The notes: generated from the sequence alone by a model not told the origin. A stretch of DNA of 64,000 nucleotides from an uncultured Clostridia bacterium (GCA_944387445.1 CALXEX010000005.1:1-64000), one strand, 5' to 3'. Numbered from the stretch's first letter, positions 1-8,596 are shown. Made by a program: numbers and translations.

Positions 1-70
1 TTGATAGGTTGGAGGTGTAAGTGCAGTAATGTATTAAGCTGACCAATACTAATAAATCGAGGGCTTAACC
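1..70 (+). rRNA. 23S ribosomal RNA, 3' end (partial)
   Basis: The first ~70 bases carry the conserved 3' end of bacterial 23S rRNA (the helix 101 region, with GACCAATACTAATAAATCGA followed by GGGCTTAACC). The rest of the gene lies upstream of the window. It is followed by an AT-rich spacer and then 5S, the standard order of an rRNA operon. Confidence 0.93.
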
Positions 71-166
71 ACAATTTTAAAATAAAGAGAAAAAGATCTT
101 AAAACTTATTTTTCATCTATGTATTTTTGAGTGTGCTAGAAATTTTAAAAAAATGTAAAAAAGTAC

Positions 167-195
167 TTGCAAAAATAAATTACTTATAGTATAAT
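167..195 (+). promoter_or_regulatory. Sigma-A-type promoter in the 23S-5S spacer
   Basis: TTGCAA at 167-172 and a consensus TATAAT at 190-195 are separated by exactly 17 bases, about 30 bases upstream of 5S. This could give 5S and tRNA-Asn their own transcription in addition to read-through from the rRNA promoter. It is seen by motif only; an AT-rich spacer could produce it by chance. Confidence 0.45.
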
Positions 196-224
196 GCGAA
201 GGTACAATGAAAAGTTAATAATTT

Positions 225-342
225 TCTGGTGATGATGACATTTAGGGTAATACCTGTTCCCATTCCGAACACAGAAGTCAAGCCTAAGTGTGCCGAAAAT
301 ACTTGTGGGTTACCCTGCTGGAAAGATAGGTTGTTGCCAGAT
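225..342 (+). rRNA. 5S ribosomal RNA
   Basis: The conserved 5S core (CCCATTCCGAACACAGAAGT at about 259-278) is present, and the ends TCTGGT / GCCAGA pair as helix I. Length is ~117 nt, as expected. It sits between the 23S 3' end and tRNA-Asn. Confidence 0.95.
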
Positions 343-352
343 TTTAATATAT

Positions 353-428
353 TCCTCTTTAGCTCAGTTGGTAGAGCGCTCGGCTGTTAACCGATAGGTC
401 GTTGGTTCGAGTCCAACAAGAGGAGCCA
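353..428 (+). tRNA. tRNA-Asn (anticodon GTT)
   Basis: A 76-nt cloverleaf. The acceptor arms TCCTCTT / AAGAGGA pair fully. The D-loop contains AGCTCAGTTGGTAGAG, the anticodon loop CTGTTAA gives GTT, and the T-loop contains GGTTCGAGTCC. The CCA end is encoded. It lies 10 bases after 5S and probably belongs to the rRNA transcript. Confidence 0.97.
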
Positions 429-432
429 TAAA

Positions 433-466
433 ATAGCAGATAAGAAATTATCTGTTATTTTTTTTG
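433..466 (+). terminator. Rho-independent terminator of the rRNA/tRNA operon
   Basis: ATAGCAGATAA and TTATCTGTTAT pair around a GAAA loop and are followed by a run of eight or more T. It lies directly after the tRNA CCA end. Confidence 0.85.
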
Positions 467-483
467 CTTGTTCGCTAGTTTTT

Positions 484-534
484 CTATTAGAAATCATATA
501 TAATATGAAATAAGGATGTAAAAATTTCTAATAG
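484..534. repeat. Inverted repeat flanking a putative -10 box
   Basis: CTATTAGAAAT (484-494) and ATTTCTAATAG (524-534) form a perfect 11-bp inverted repeat. A TATAAT (499-504) lies between the arms, upstream of the flavoprotein gene at 571. The arrangement resembles an operator straddling a promoter, but no clear -35 was found. Confidence 0.4.
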
Positions 535-570
535 TAAAATTAATAAACAAAATATGAAAGCGAGATACAG

Positions 571-1143
571 ATGAAAATTTTAATATCAAGTTTTAGCAAT
601 AATCAAGTAAACGAAGATAGTTTTATACCAAATAAAATAGGATTAACTTTTTCTTGTGTGGAAGAATGTGAGAAAGAATTAAAAAAATTAGGTAATGATG
701 TAGAACATATTTGTATTAATAGAAAGAATATTCAAAAATGTTTAGCTTGTGGAAAGAGAGGCTGGGGTATTTGTTTGGATGAACATATATGTATTCAAAA
801 AGATGATTTTAATGAAATTTATAAACATATGGGAGATTTTGATGCATATGTATTTATTACACCAGTTTATTTTCATGAAATGAGTGAATCTGCTAAAACA
901 TTTTTTGATAGATTAAAAAGATGTGACGCATTTAATGACAATTCAAAAATAAAAGGAAAGAAAATAGTTTGTATTGCTTGTGCAGGAGGAAGTGGTACTG
1001 GAACAGAAGAAACACTGAAAGCATTTGATACATTAAATTATTTTTTAGGAACGAAAATGCATGCAAGAATTCCTATAACAAAAACAAATTTTGAAAAACA
1101 AAAAGAAGTTATAGATGATGCAATGAATTTACAGGACAATTAA
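571..1143 (+). CDS. Flavodoxin-fold NAD(P)H-dependent oxidoreductase / iron-sulfur flavoprotein-like
   Basis: This 190-aa protein starts with the flavodoxin-like strand MKILISSFS. It has the cysteine arrangement C-LACG-KRGWGIC near residues 57-67 and a further Cys in HICIQKDD, followed by YVFITPVYFHEMS and TFFDR. That pattern is typical of FMN-reductase-family flavoproteins (NADPH-dependent FMN reductase, Isf-like). It probably binds FMN in the cytoplasm and reduces small acceptors; the substrate cannot be inferred. It is monocistronic, with its own upstream inverted repeat and a downstream bidirectional terminator. Family-level confidence is good, function is low. Confidence 0.8.
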   Translation: MKILISSFSNNQVNEDSFIPNKIGLTFSCVEECEKELKKLGNDVEHICINRKNIQKCLACGKRGWGICLDEHICIQKDDFNEIYKHMGDFDAYVFITPVYFHEMSESAKTFFDRLKRCDAFNDNSKIKGKKIVCIACAGGSGTGTEETLKAFDTLNYFLGTKMHARIPITKTNFEKQKEVIDDAMNLQDN

Positions 1144-1228
1144 TATTAAAATAAAATTAAATTAGATTAGATAAAGTACTATAAATTGAAAGGAAAATAA
1201 AATAATGAAAAAATAACACAAAGAAGCA

Positions 1229-1264
1229 AAAATAGCAGATAATTTCTCATCTGCCATTTTTTGC
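1229..1264. terminator. Bidirectional terminator between convergent genes
   Basis: GCAGAT and ATCTGC pair around an 8-base loop. T-rich tracts flank the stem on both strands, so it can serve the flavoprotein gene and the convergent udk. Confidence 0.75.
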
Positions 1265-1278
1265 TAGTTTCAATTTTC

Positions 1279-1896
1279 CTATAACGTAGACAAAATATTT
1301 TTAATTTGTTCTTTAATCATATTAAGTGCAACTTTGTTGTTACCACCTTCAGGAACAATAAGATCAGCGTTCTTTTTGCTATATTCGACAAATTGTTCAT
1401 GCATGGGTTTAACAGTAGAGCAGTATTGTTCAATAACAGAATCAATACTTCTTCCACGTTCATTAACATCACGTACAAGGCGTCTAATAAAGCGAATGTC
1501 AGCATCTGTATCAACAAAAATTTTAATATCCATTAAATCTCTAAGGGCTTCATTTTCAAAAATAAGAATGCCTTCAACAATAATAATTTTTTTTGGTTCG
1601 ACAAGAACAGTCTCTGCTTCTCTATTATGTTTTACAAAAGAATAAACAGGATGTTCGATAGATTGACCTTGTTTTAGAAGTTTCAAATGTTGTATTAAGA
1701 TATCTGTATCAAAAGCAAGAGGATGGTCATAGTTTAATTTTTGACGTTCCTCAAAAGTAAGCTCATCATGTTGTTTATAATAAAAATCATGACAAAGGAC
1801 AGTAATGTCATCCCCAAATTCCTTTTTTAAATTTTCAGCTAAAGTAGTTTTTCCTGATCCGCTACCTCCAGCTATTCCAATGATTATAGGTGTCAT
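1279..1896 (-). CDS. udk: Uridine kinase
   Basis: A 205-aa protein, the usual size for uridine kinase (uridine/cytidine phosphorylation to UMP/CMP with ATP or GTP, pyrimidine salvage, cytoplasmic). The Walker A motif GIAGGSGSGKTT is at residues 7-18. Family signatures HDFYYK (about 36-41), NYDHPLAFD (55-63), and the lid-like region with FIRRLVRDVNERGRS (about 135-149) are all visible. It is transcribed alone, convergent to the flavoprotein gene, with a good promoter immediately upstream. Confidence 0.96.
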   Translation of the reverse strand: MTPIIIGIAGGSGSGKTTLAENLKKEFGDDITVLCHDFYYKQHDELTFEERQKLNYDHPLAFDTDILIQHLKLLKQGQSIEHPVYSFVKHNREAETVLVEPKKIIIVEGILIFENEALRDLMDIKIFVDTDADIRFIRRLVRDVNERGRSIDSVIEQYCSTVKPMHEQFVEYSKKNADLIVPEGGNNKVALNMIKEQIKNILSTL

Positions 1897-1933
1897 AATG
1901 TATCCTTTCTAACATATAAATTTAACTATATCT

Positions 1934-1962
1934 ATTATATGACATTTTTAGACATATCACAA
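1934..1962 (-). promoter_or_regulatory. Promoter of udk
   Basis: On the minus strand TTGTGA (1962-1957) and TATAAT (1939-1934) are 17 bases apart, about 40 bases upstream of the udk start. The spacer holds two direct copies of ATGTC, which may be coincidental. Confidence 0.6.
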
Positions 1963-2089
1963 GTATAAAGCGAAAATATCCTAAAAATTTAGGAATATAA
2001 TAAAAAGAAAGTGAAATATAATATAAAAAGGCATATTTTCGTTAGTATATATTGGTAATAAAAAATATTCAAAATATTTAAAAAAACCA

Positions 2090-2118
2090 TTTACATTTAA
2101 AGAAAATTTGTATAAAAT
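2090..2118 (+). promoter_or_regulatory. Promoter of the glycosyltransferase gene
   Basis: TTTACA (2090-2095), a 17-base spacer and TAAAAT (2113-2118), about 60 bases before the start codon. The rest of the 1963-2180 region is AT-rich with no gene recognised. Confidence 0.5.
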
Positions 2119-2180
2119 ATATTTAAATGTGTTAATTTGTCGTAAACGAAAGAAAATCAAAAATGAAAGGGAGTATATCA

Positions 2181-3476
2181 ATGAAAATATTGATGTTAAC
2201 ATGGGAATATCCACCAAGAGTCGTAGGAGGAATTGCAAGAGTTGTCTATGATTTATCAAGAACTTTATTAAAAGATGGTCATGATGTAACAGTCGTTACA
2301 TATAAAGATGGTGATGCACCATATTTTGAAGATGATAAAGGTGTAAAAGTATATCGAGTAGATAATTACATGATAAATCCAAATAATTTTATAGATTGGA
2401 TTATGCAATTAAACTTTAATTTAATTGCAAAAGCAAATGAAATTATAGCAGAACAAGGAAATTTTGATGTCATTCATGCACATGATTGGTTAGTCGCATA
2501 TGCAGCAAAAACTTTAAAGAATTCATATAATATACCAATTGTTGCTACAATACATGCAACAGAATCTGGAAGAAATAGTGGAATTCATGATGAAACACAA
2601 AGATATATTAATGATACAGAGTGGATGTTAACATATGAAGCATCAGAGGTAATTGTAAATAGTAACTATATGAAAAATGAATTACAAAGATTATTTGGAT
2701 TGCCTTATGAAAAAATAAATGTTGTACCAAATGGTGTTAATTTAAATCTATTTAATGGTATCGAAAGAGATTACAATTTTAGAAGAAGATTTGCTATGGA
2801 TAATGAAAAAATTATATTATTCATGGGAAGATTGGTTTATGAAAAAGGTGTGCAACACTTAATTAGTGCTATGCCTAAAATTTTAAATGGATATCATGAT
2901 TCAAAATTAGTTATTTGTGGAAAAGGTGGCATGCTAGAAGAATTACAAGCACAAGTCAATAGCATGGGAATTGCTAACAAAGTATATTTTGCAGGATACA
3001 TGCAAGGAAAAGATGTACAAAGAATGTATAAAGCAGCCGATATAGCTGTATTTCCAAGTACATATGAACCATTTGGAATCGTAGCACTAGAAGCGATGTT
3101 ATCAGAAAATCCAGTAGTTGTATCTGATATAGGTGGATTAAATGAAATTGTTCAACATAGAGAAAATGGAATGAAGGCATATTGTGGAAATCCAAATTCT
3201 ATTGCAGATTCTATCCTAGAACTATTATATGATCACAAACTATGTGCAGATATAACCAAAAAAGCAAAAAATAAAGTTAGAAATGAGTATAATTGGAGCA
3301 AGATTGCTCAAGATACACATTTCACATATCAAAAAGCTATTTGTCAATCAATGGCTGAAAAACAAAAAAGAGAGCTTGAACAAGAAAGAGCTAAGAAAAC
3401 GAAAAAGACAATTAAAGGTGATAATGAAATTACAAATCTACTTAACTTTAGAAAACGTCATCAAGCTTATGCATAG
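2181..3476 (+). CDS. GT4-family glycosyltransferase (glycogen synthase-like)
   Basis: A 431-aa GT-B fold protein. The N-terminus MKILMLTWEYPPRVVGGIAR is the nucleotide-sugar synthase type found in glycogen synthase-like and sucrose-synthase-like GT4/GT5 enzymes. The C-terminal domain has FMGRLVYEKGVQHL (about 218-231) and the donor-binding ADIAVFPSTYEPFGIVALEA (about 286-305) with the E-x7-E pair. The C-terminus is charged (KRELEQERAKKTKK). The ATG at 2181 is chosen because it follows GAAAGGGAG at proper spacing; an upstream in-frame ATG at 2163 lies in front of the ribosome binding site itself. Product could be an alpha-glucan or a cell-surface glycan. Confidence 0.85.
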   Translation: MKILMLTWEYPPRVVGGIARVVYDLSRTLLKDGHDVTVVTYKDGDAPYFEDDKGVKVYRVDNYMINPNNFIDWIMQLNFNLIAKANEIIAEQGNFDVIHAHDWLVAYAAKTLKNSYNIPIVATIHATESGRNSGIHDETQRYINDTEWMLTYEASEVIVNSNYMKNELQRLFGLPYEKINVVPNGVNLNLFNGIERDYNFRRRFAMDNEKIILFMGRLVYEKGVQHLISAMPKILNGYHDSKLVICGKGGMLEELQAQVNSMGIANKVYFAGYMQGKDVQRMYKAADIAVFPSTYEPFGIVALEAMLSENPVVVSDIGGLNEIVQHRENGMKAYCGNPNSIADSILELLYDHKLCADITKKAKNKVRNEYNWSKIAQDTHFTYQKAICQSMAEKQKRELEQERAKKTKKTIKGDNEITNLLNFRKRHQAYA

Positions 3477-3512
3477 AGAGCTAAAGATAAGAACAATAAA
3501 TTTTATGATATA

Positions 3513-3550
3513 AAAAGGCTAACCATTATTTTGATGGTTTGCCTTTTTTT
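3513..3550 (+). terminator. Terminator of the glycosyltransferase gene
   Basis: AAGGCTAACCAT pairs with ATGGTTTGCCTT (one mismatch) and is followed by seven T. Its T-tract is also the left edge of a repeat element. Confidence 0.85.
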
Positions 3551-3718
3551 GTGGTATAGAAAAAATGGCTTTTTCCTATACCACAAAAAACAACGTTGCA
3601 CAGAAAAATTGCGTAGCAATTTTTCGCGTCGACAAATCTTTACGCTTCTTCGAGAACTTAAATATATATAGTTAAGTTAGAAAAGTAGAGAAAAGTTTTC
3701 GCGAAGCGAGATTTGTCC
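3544..3718. repeat. Palindromic intergenic element, copy 1 (MITE/REP-like)
   Basis: About 175 bp, nearly identical to 24980-25156 apart from its first hairpin. It has three stem-loops. (1) An outer stem GTGGTATAG / CTATACCAC flanked by T/A runs (about 3551-3583). (2) GAAAAATTGC / GCAATTTTTC (about 3603-3624). (3) GACAAATCT..CGCTTC..GAGAACTT paired with AAGTTTTC..GAAGCG..AGATTTGTC (about 3631-3717). It holds no ORF. It fills about 40% of the 443-bp gap between the glycosyltransferase and era; 3719-3919 shows only AT-rich sequence. Confidence 0.8.
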
Positions 3719-3919
3719 ATGAAATTTACTTGTTTTGGTACAACACTAAGATACGAAAAATAAAAAATTAAAGAAATTTCACAAATTCTACAAATTTAGC
3801 AAAAAAATGGTGTATAATAGAAACATATCAAGAAAGAAACATAGAAACCTATTCAGAAAAGAATGTATTTAATATAAAAGTTTTTAACTAGATAAGGATT
3901 TTGAGAAAGGAATGAAAAT

Positions 3920-4822
3920 ATGGCAGAATTTAAATCAGGATTTGTAACATTAATTGGAAGAACGAATGTAGGAAAATCAACGCTTTTAAATTTATTAGTA
4001 GGAGAGAAAGTATCTGCGATAGCTAATAAGGTACAAACAACCAGAACAGCAATAAAAGGTATTGTTAATAGACCAAATTCACAAATTATTTTTACAGATA
4101 CACCAGGAATTCATAAACCAAAACATAAATTAAATGAAACGATGAACGAAACTTCTTTTGCGAGCATACCAGACGCAGATGTTTTATTATTTTTAATTGA
4201 GGCAACAAGTGAGGATATAGGAAAAGGAGATAGATTGATTTTAGAAAAAATAAAAGAGGCAAAGCGAAAAACTATATTAATTATTAATAAGATTGATTTA
4301 GTAAAAAGAGAAACATTACTAAAATTAATTGATATATATAGTAAAGAATATGATTTTGAAGCTGTTATTCCAATATCTGCAACAAATATAAAATATAGAG
4401 AACCTATATTAGAAGAAATTGAAAAGAACCTAAAAGAAGGTCCAGCATATTATGATATAGAGGAATATACAGATCAAACAATGAGACAACTAGCAGAAGA
4501 GACAATTAGAGAAAAAGCATTAAAATTATTGCAAGATGAAGTACCACATGGAATTTATGTAGAAATAGAAAAAATGAAATTAAGAAAAAATAAAAATGGA
4601 GAAGAAATTTATGATATTGAAGCAACCATTTATTGTTTACGAGAATCTCATAAGGGAATTATCATTGGAAAAAATGGTGAAATGCTAAAAAGAATTGGAA
4701 GATCTGCAAGAATCGATATGGAAGAAAATTTTGGGGTAAAAATTAACTTAAAAACTTGGGTAAAAGTAAAAGAAGATTGGATTGATAAACCATCTATTGT
4801 TAATAAATTTAAATTGCAATAA
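3920..4822 (+). CDS. era: GTPase Era
   Basis: A 300-aa protein of the standard Era length. The G1 motif GRTNVGKST is at residues 13-21, DTPG (G3) at about 58-61, NKID (G4) near 125-128 and SATN (G5) near 156. The C-terminal KH domain is recognisable by GIIIGKNGEMLKRIG (about 243-257). Era binds the 3' end of 16S rRNA and assists 30S assembly. It is followed by yqzL and recO in the order found in Bacillus, so this is an operon. GAAAGGA lies upstream of the ATG. Confidence 0.97.
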   Translation: MAEFKSGFVTLIGRTNVGKSTLLNLLVGEKVSAIANKVQTTRTAIKGIVNRPNSQIIFTDTPGIHKPKHKLNETMNETSFASIPDADVLLFLIEATSEDIGKGDRLILEKIKEAKRKTILIINKIDLVKRETLLKLIDIYSKEYDFEAVIPISATNIKYREPILEEIEKNLKEGPAYYDIEEYTDQTMRQLAEETIREKALKLLQDEVPHGIYVEIEKMKLRKNKNGEEIYDIEATIYCLRESHKGIIIGKNGEMLKRIGRSARIDMEENFGVKINLKTWVKVKEDWIDKPSIVNKFKLQ

Positions 4823-4889
4823 AATTGTGAATAATAAAATGAAATTTGCAAAAGATAAGGATAAACTTAAAAAATGGAGATGATAGCTT

Positions 4890-5048
4890 ATGATAAAAAA
4901 GATTGCATGGGAAGCATTTAAAAATACAGGAGACATTAATATGTATTTAGAATTAAAACAAATAGAAGATATAGAACAAAAAATGAATAAAAATGAATGG
5001 GATGTTAAAAATCAACCATTTCAAGAAGAAAAAAACAAAGAATTTTAG
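4890..5048 (+). CDS. yqzL: YqzL-family small protein
   Basis: A 52-aa ORF (start MIKKIAWEAFKNTGDINMYL). The W-x2-F-x2-TG-x-I-x2-YL pattern at residues 7-20 matches the YqzL family, small proteins of unknown function encoded between era and recO in many Firmicutes. The gene position here is the same: 67 bases after era and 9 bases before recO. ATGGAGATGATAG provides a purine-rich Shine-Dalgarno region. The rest of the protein is charged and polar. Confidence 0.85.
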   Translation: MIKKIAWEAFKNTGDINMYLELKQIEDIEQKMNKNEWDVKNQPFQEEKNKEF

Positions 5049-5057
5049 AGGGAAACT

Positions 5058-5786
5058 ATGGCGACAATAAAAGTAAAAGGAATTGTACTATCAGAAAATA
5101 ATATGGGTGATTATGATAAAATGCTTACAATCCTAACACCAGATTTTGGAAAAATATCTTGTGTAGCTAAAGGAGCAAGAAGACCTAAAAGTGCTCTTTT
5201 AGCTGGCACACAGCTTTTTTGCTTTGGAGAATATTTAGTATATCAAGGGACAAGTACATATCATATCAATTCTTGCGAAACGATAGAGATGTTTTACAAG
5301 ATAAGAACAGATTTGGATAAATTAAAATATGCAATCCATTTAAATAAGATTGTATTAGATGTAACAGATGAAAATCAAAATTGTTACAATATACTTCAAT
5401 TATATTTGAATGCATTATATATGATAGCAGAAACGGATAAAGACAAAGAATTTATTATTAGTGTATTTAAATTAAGATTATTAAGTTTATTAGGGTTTAC
5501 GCCAAGGGTCATGACATGTGTTCAGTGTAGAGAAAAAGAACAGTTGCATTATTTTAGTATCAGAGATAATGGATTTAAATGTGAAGCATGTAGCAGACAA
5601 GATAAATCTTCTATTTTTATGTCTGAAAGTACTATGAATGCAATTAAATACACCATATCTGCACCAGCTAAAAAGGTATTTTCATTTAATCTAAAAAATG
5701 AATCATTAGAAGAATTTAAATTAATTACAAGAATATACTTTAATGAAAAATTAGAAAAAGAATACAAAATAGAAGATATTTTTTAG
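5058..5786 (+). CDS. recO: DNA repair protein RecO
   Basis: A 242-aa protein. The N-terminal OB-fold begins KVKGIVLSENNMGDYDKMLTIL (divided here: KVKGIVLSEN at 5-14, GDYDKMLTIL at 17-26) and is followed by CVAKGARRPKS (about 35-45). A zinc-binding set CVQC (about 155-158) and CEAC (about 174-177) sits in the C-terminal part. RecO loads RecA on SSB-coated DNA in the RecFOR pathway. Third gene of the era-yqzL-recO operon, preceded by GAGGGAAAC. Confidence 0.95.
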   Translation: MATIKVKGIVLSENNMGDYDKMLTILTPDFGKISCVAKGARRPKSALLAGTQLFCFGEYLVYQGTSTYHINSCETIEMFYKIRTDLDKLKYAIHLNKIVLDVTDENQNCYNILQLYLNALYMIAETDKDKEFIISVFKLRLLSLLGFTPRVMTCVQCREKEQLHYFSIRDNGFKCEACSRQDKSSIFMSESTMNAIKYTISAPAKKVFSFNLKNESLEEFKLITRIYFNEKLEKEYKIEDIF

Positions 5787-5861
5787 TTATCAATCAGACG
5801 AAAATAAAAAGTGTGGTAAGGTAATATTTTTATATATAAAAAGGAAACTTTCAAAAATAGG

Positions 5862-5890
5862 TTGAAAAAAATTAGAATAACATATATAAT
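5862..5890 (+). promoter_or_regulatory. Promoter of hpf
   Basis: TTGAAA (5862-5867), 17 bases, TATAAT (5885-5890), about 50 bases upstream of the start codon. No sigma-H-like element was evident. Confidence 0.65.
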
Positions 5891-5938
5891 AAGCGTATAA
5901 CAACAATGAAAACATGAAAGAAGAAGGGAGCGATTTTT

Positions 5939-6466
5939 ATGAAAATAAAAATAATAGGAAAGGAACTAAAGATAACAGAAGCAATAAACGATTATGTTGA
6001 AAAAAAATTAGACAGAATTGATAAATATTTTGAATCTGCAGAAGCAGATGTTACTTTACGAACAGAAAAAAATGAACAAATAGCAGAAATTTGTGTAGTA
6101 GCAGGCGGAGAAAAATATAGAGCAGTAACAGAAGATAAAGATATGTATGCATCTATTGATAAAGATATAGATATACTAGAAGGACAAATTAGAAAAGTAA
6201 AAACGAAAAAAGAAAAAATGTTAAGAGAAGGCAGTATCAAAACAATGGAATTATCAGATGATAAAGTATCTGATATAACAAATGAAATTATAAAAACTTC
6301 ATATTATGAAATTAAACCAATGTTACCAGAAGATGCAGTATTAAAATTACAAGAAAAACCAACACATAATTTCTTAACATTTATCAATGTAGAAACAGGA
6401 AAAGTAAATGTTATACATAAATTAAAAGATGGTAAAAACTATGGTTTAGTAGAACCAGAAGCATAA
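5939..6466 (+). CDS. hpf: Ribosome hibernation-promoting factor, long form
   Basis: A 175-aa long-type HPF. The N-terminal ribosome-binding domain (about residues 1-98) starts MKIKIIGKELKITEAINDYV and contains the characteristic KLDRIDKYF. The C-terminal dimerisation domain (about 118-175) ends GLVEPEA and includes KPMLPEDAVLKLQ and FLTFINVETGKVNVI. Long HPF dimerises 70S ribosomes into 100S particles in stationary phase. It is monocistronic with its own promoter. The ribosome binding site AAGAAGGGAG is strong. Confidence 0.96.
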   Translation: MKIKIIGKELKITEAINDYVEKKLDRIDKYFESAEADVTLRTEKNEQIAEICVVAGGEKYRAVTEDKDMYASIDKDIDILEGQIRKVKTKKEKMLREGSIKTMELSDDKVSDITNEIIKTSYYEIKPMLPEDAVLKLQEKPTHNFLTFINVETGKVNVIHKLKDGKNYGLVEPEA

Positions 6467-6477
6467 AATAAAATGAA

Positions 6478-6500
6478 AGCTAACCTTGAATAGGTTAGCT
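6478..6500 (+). terminator. Weak terminator-like hairpin after hpf
   Basis: AGCTAACC and GGTTAGCT form a perfect 8-bp stem with a 7-base loop, followed by AAATTTAT rather than a clean T-run. Confidence 0.5.
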
Positions 6501-6585
6501 AAATTTATATGAAGGTAAGGGTATTTTCTAGCCATTCTATAAAAGCACATAAAAATACAAACGATTATATAATGAGGTAATTAAA

Positions 6586-8040
6586 ATGAATAAAAAAACA
6601 AAAATTATATTGCTGGTAATTAGTGTGATATTATCAGCTGGAATTTTATGCTTTTTTTTGACAGGGTATTATTCAATTGATACAGAAAGAATATATTTCC
6701 AAGGCTATACAGATTATGCAATAAAAGATGCTTATATTAGAGATGGAAGATTCATTTCTGCTATTATTTTCGTTATTGTAGGAATATTTAATCCTGAAAT
6801 AAAAACAATGCATATTATTAGTTTAATCATTTCTATTTTTATATTATCTATATGTGTTATACAGATATATGATATCATTGAAAGATGCAAAAATAGCAAA
6901 AATAGAAAAGAAAAAATTATAATGTTTTTATTAAGTTATACATATATTTTTAATTTTCTAATTGTGGATATACTTCGATTTGTAGACAGTTTTGTGATTG
7001 CAACAAGCATATTATGTTTTATAGTAGCCATTAAAAAGATGGTGATTGAAAAAAAGCAAAAAATTGGATTTTTCTTAACACTTTTGGGAGTTATCTGTTA
7101 TCAAGGAACAATACCTGTATATATTGCAACGGCTGTATTAGTTAGCATATTGAAAAACAAAAAAATCAATAAAGAATTTTTTAAAAACATATTGCCTTGT
7201 GCAATTGCTATATTTGTATCAGCTTTAATCAGTCTAATATTGGTAAATTTAGTTCCAGTAATAACAGGAATGGAGTTAACAGACAGGTTGGCAGATAAAA
7301 ATTTTTTAGCTACGATACAACAAAATATAAGTACAATGAATGAAACAGTCTTTTATTCGTTCTATTTATTTCCACCATATGTGTGGATAGGAATAAGCAT
7401 GCTGATAGTACTTACTTCTATTATAGTTGGTATTCAAAAGAAAAAAATTGTATTTTCTGTCAATGTATTATTTGTTTTTATGATGTACATTTTTGCGGTA
7501 TTGATTATGTTTCCTATACAAAATATGCAAATGTTACCAAGAGTAGCTCTTGTCATAGGACAAACTGTAAGTGGAGTATTGATATATATTTTGTGTGCAG
7601 AATTTGGAGAAACAGAAAGCAAATTTTATAAGAATTTTTTGTTAATCATTACGATTGTCTACTTTGTAATTACAATGTTTTCTATTTTGAAAAGTACATA
7701 TGACTTAAAATTAGCAAATGCACTAGATAAAAATTTTGCACAAACAATCGAAAATGAGATTGAAAGATTAGAAGAACAAGGAATTGCTATTCATAAATTT
7801 GGAATACGTTATACAGGAAATGGTGAAAATATTAAAAAATATAGTGAGTTAACAAGAAGAGATTCTTCATATATAGTAGGATATACATTACAAAGATATG
7901 AATTTTATACAGGAAGGAAAATATCATCTAGAGTGCAAGACTTTACAGAAGAATTAGAAGAGGAATGTTTTAAAGAGTCGGAAGAAGAAATTCAATTTTA
8001 TAACAGAGAAGATGTATTATATATATTAATCAATTTATAA
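6586..8040 (+). CDS. Polytopic membrane protein, GtrII-type glucosyltransferase-like
   Basis: A 484-aa protein with about ten hydrophobic helices, starting with a helix at residues 6-27. After it come YSIDTERIYFQ and IRDGRFISA (about 57-65), a pattern (acidic and RDGR residues just after helix 1) seen in the GtrII-type glucosyltransferase-like membrane family. The ~110-residue C-terminal tail (from about 375) is hydrophilic and acidic (EELEEECFKESEEEI). It likely acts at the outer face of the membrane on a lipid-linked sugar. Family assignment is from the motif only. Confidence 0.6.
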   Translation: MNKKTKIILLVISVILSAGILCFFLTGYYSIDTERIYFQGYTDYAIKDAYIRDGRFISAIIFVIVGIFNPEIKTMHIISLIISIFILSICVIQIYDIIERCKNSKNRKEKIIMFLLSYTYIFNFLIVDILRFVDSFVIATSILCFIVAIKKMVIEKKQKIGFFLTLLGVICYQGTIPVYIATAVLVSILKNKKINKEFFKNILPCAIAIFVSALISLILVNLVPVITGMELTDRLADKNFLATIQQNISTMNETVFYSFYLFPPYVWIGISMLIVLTSIIVGIQKKKIVFSVNVLFVFMMYIFAVLIMFPIQNMQMLPRVALVIGQTVSGVLIYILCAEFGETESKFYKNFLLIITIVYFVITMFSILKSTYDLKLANALDKNFAQTIENEIERLEEQGIAIHKFGIRYTGNGENIKKYSELTRRDSSYIVGYTLQRYEFYTGRKISSRVQDFTEELEEECFKESEEEIQFYNREDVLYILINL

Positions 8041-8112
8041 GAAAACGATTCTTAAGGATGTTTACCCATTAACGATTTCTTCACCATGAAAATTACATAA
8101 CATTTTTTATAA

Positions 8113-8142
8113 AAAAGGCAGGAAATCAAATCCTGCCTTTAT
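8113..8142. terminator. Bidirectional terminator between the GtrII-like gene and the SASP gene
   Basis: AAAGGCAGGA / TCCTGCCTTT with a 7-base loop. T-rich tails follow on both strands, and the tail is longest in the minus direction, serving the SASP gene. Confidence 0.8.
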
Positions 8143-8228
8143 GTATTTTAAAATAAAATATATAAAAACAAAATTTAACTTTCTGCCTAAAGCTAATATA
8201 CAATTCGTATATTAAAGGTGTAAAACAA

Positions 8229-8426
8229 CTATTTCATTTGTTGTTCAGCTTGTTGAATCATTTTTCTAACCATGTTACCACCTATTTTACCAGCATCTTT
8301 AGCTGAAATATCACCATTGTATCCGTCTTTTAAATTAACACCAACTTCACTAGCTACTTCATATTTGAATTTATCTAAAGCGCTCATTGCTTCTGGAACT
8401 AATTTTTTATTACTGTTATTTGCCAT
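8229..8426 (-). CDS. Alpha/beta-type small acid-soluble spore protein
   Basis: A 65-aa SASP. KYEVASEVGV (about residues 21-30) contains the germination-protease recognition sequence (E-V/I-A-S/T-E), and the C-terminal block GYNGDISAKDAGKIGGNMVRK (split: GYNGDISAKDAG, KIGGNMVRKMI) is the conserved DNA-binding helix region. These proteins coat and protect spore DNA and are expressed in the forespore under sigma-G. No clear sigma-G consensus could be assigned. GGAGGTGAA precedes the ATG. Confidence 0.96.
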   Translation of the reverse strand: MANNSNKKLVPEAMSALDKFKYEVASEVGVNLKDGYNGDISAKDAGKIGGNMVRKMIQQAEQQMK

Positions 8427-8454
8427 TGTTTATTCACCTCCAGTATATATACTT

Positions 8455-8484
8455 TATTAGAAAAAACGATTGCTTTTTCTAATA
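8455..8484. repeat. Perfect hairpin upstream of the SASP gene
   Basis: TATTAGAAAAA and TTTTTCTAATA form an 11-bp stem with an 8-base loop. It resembles the A/T-run hairpin at the left end of the palindromic elements at 3544 and 24980 in layout, but the rest of those elements is absent. Confidence 0.5.
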
Positions 8485-8596
8485 CTAGGATTGACAATAT
8501 TGAAAAAAATAAACAGGAAATTTTTTCAAAAAAACATAGATTTTAATACAATCAATAAAAATAAAAAAAATTTCATAAATAATCCAAAATTTACTA

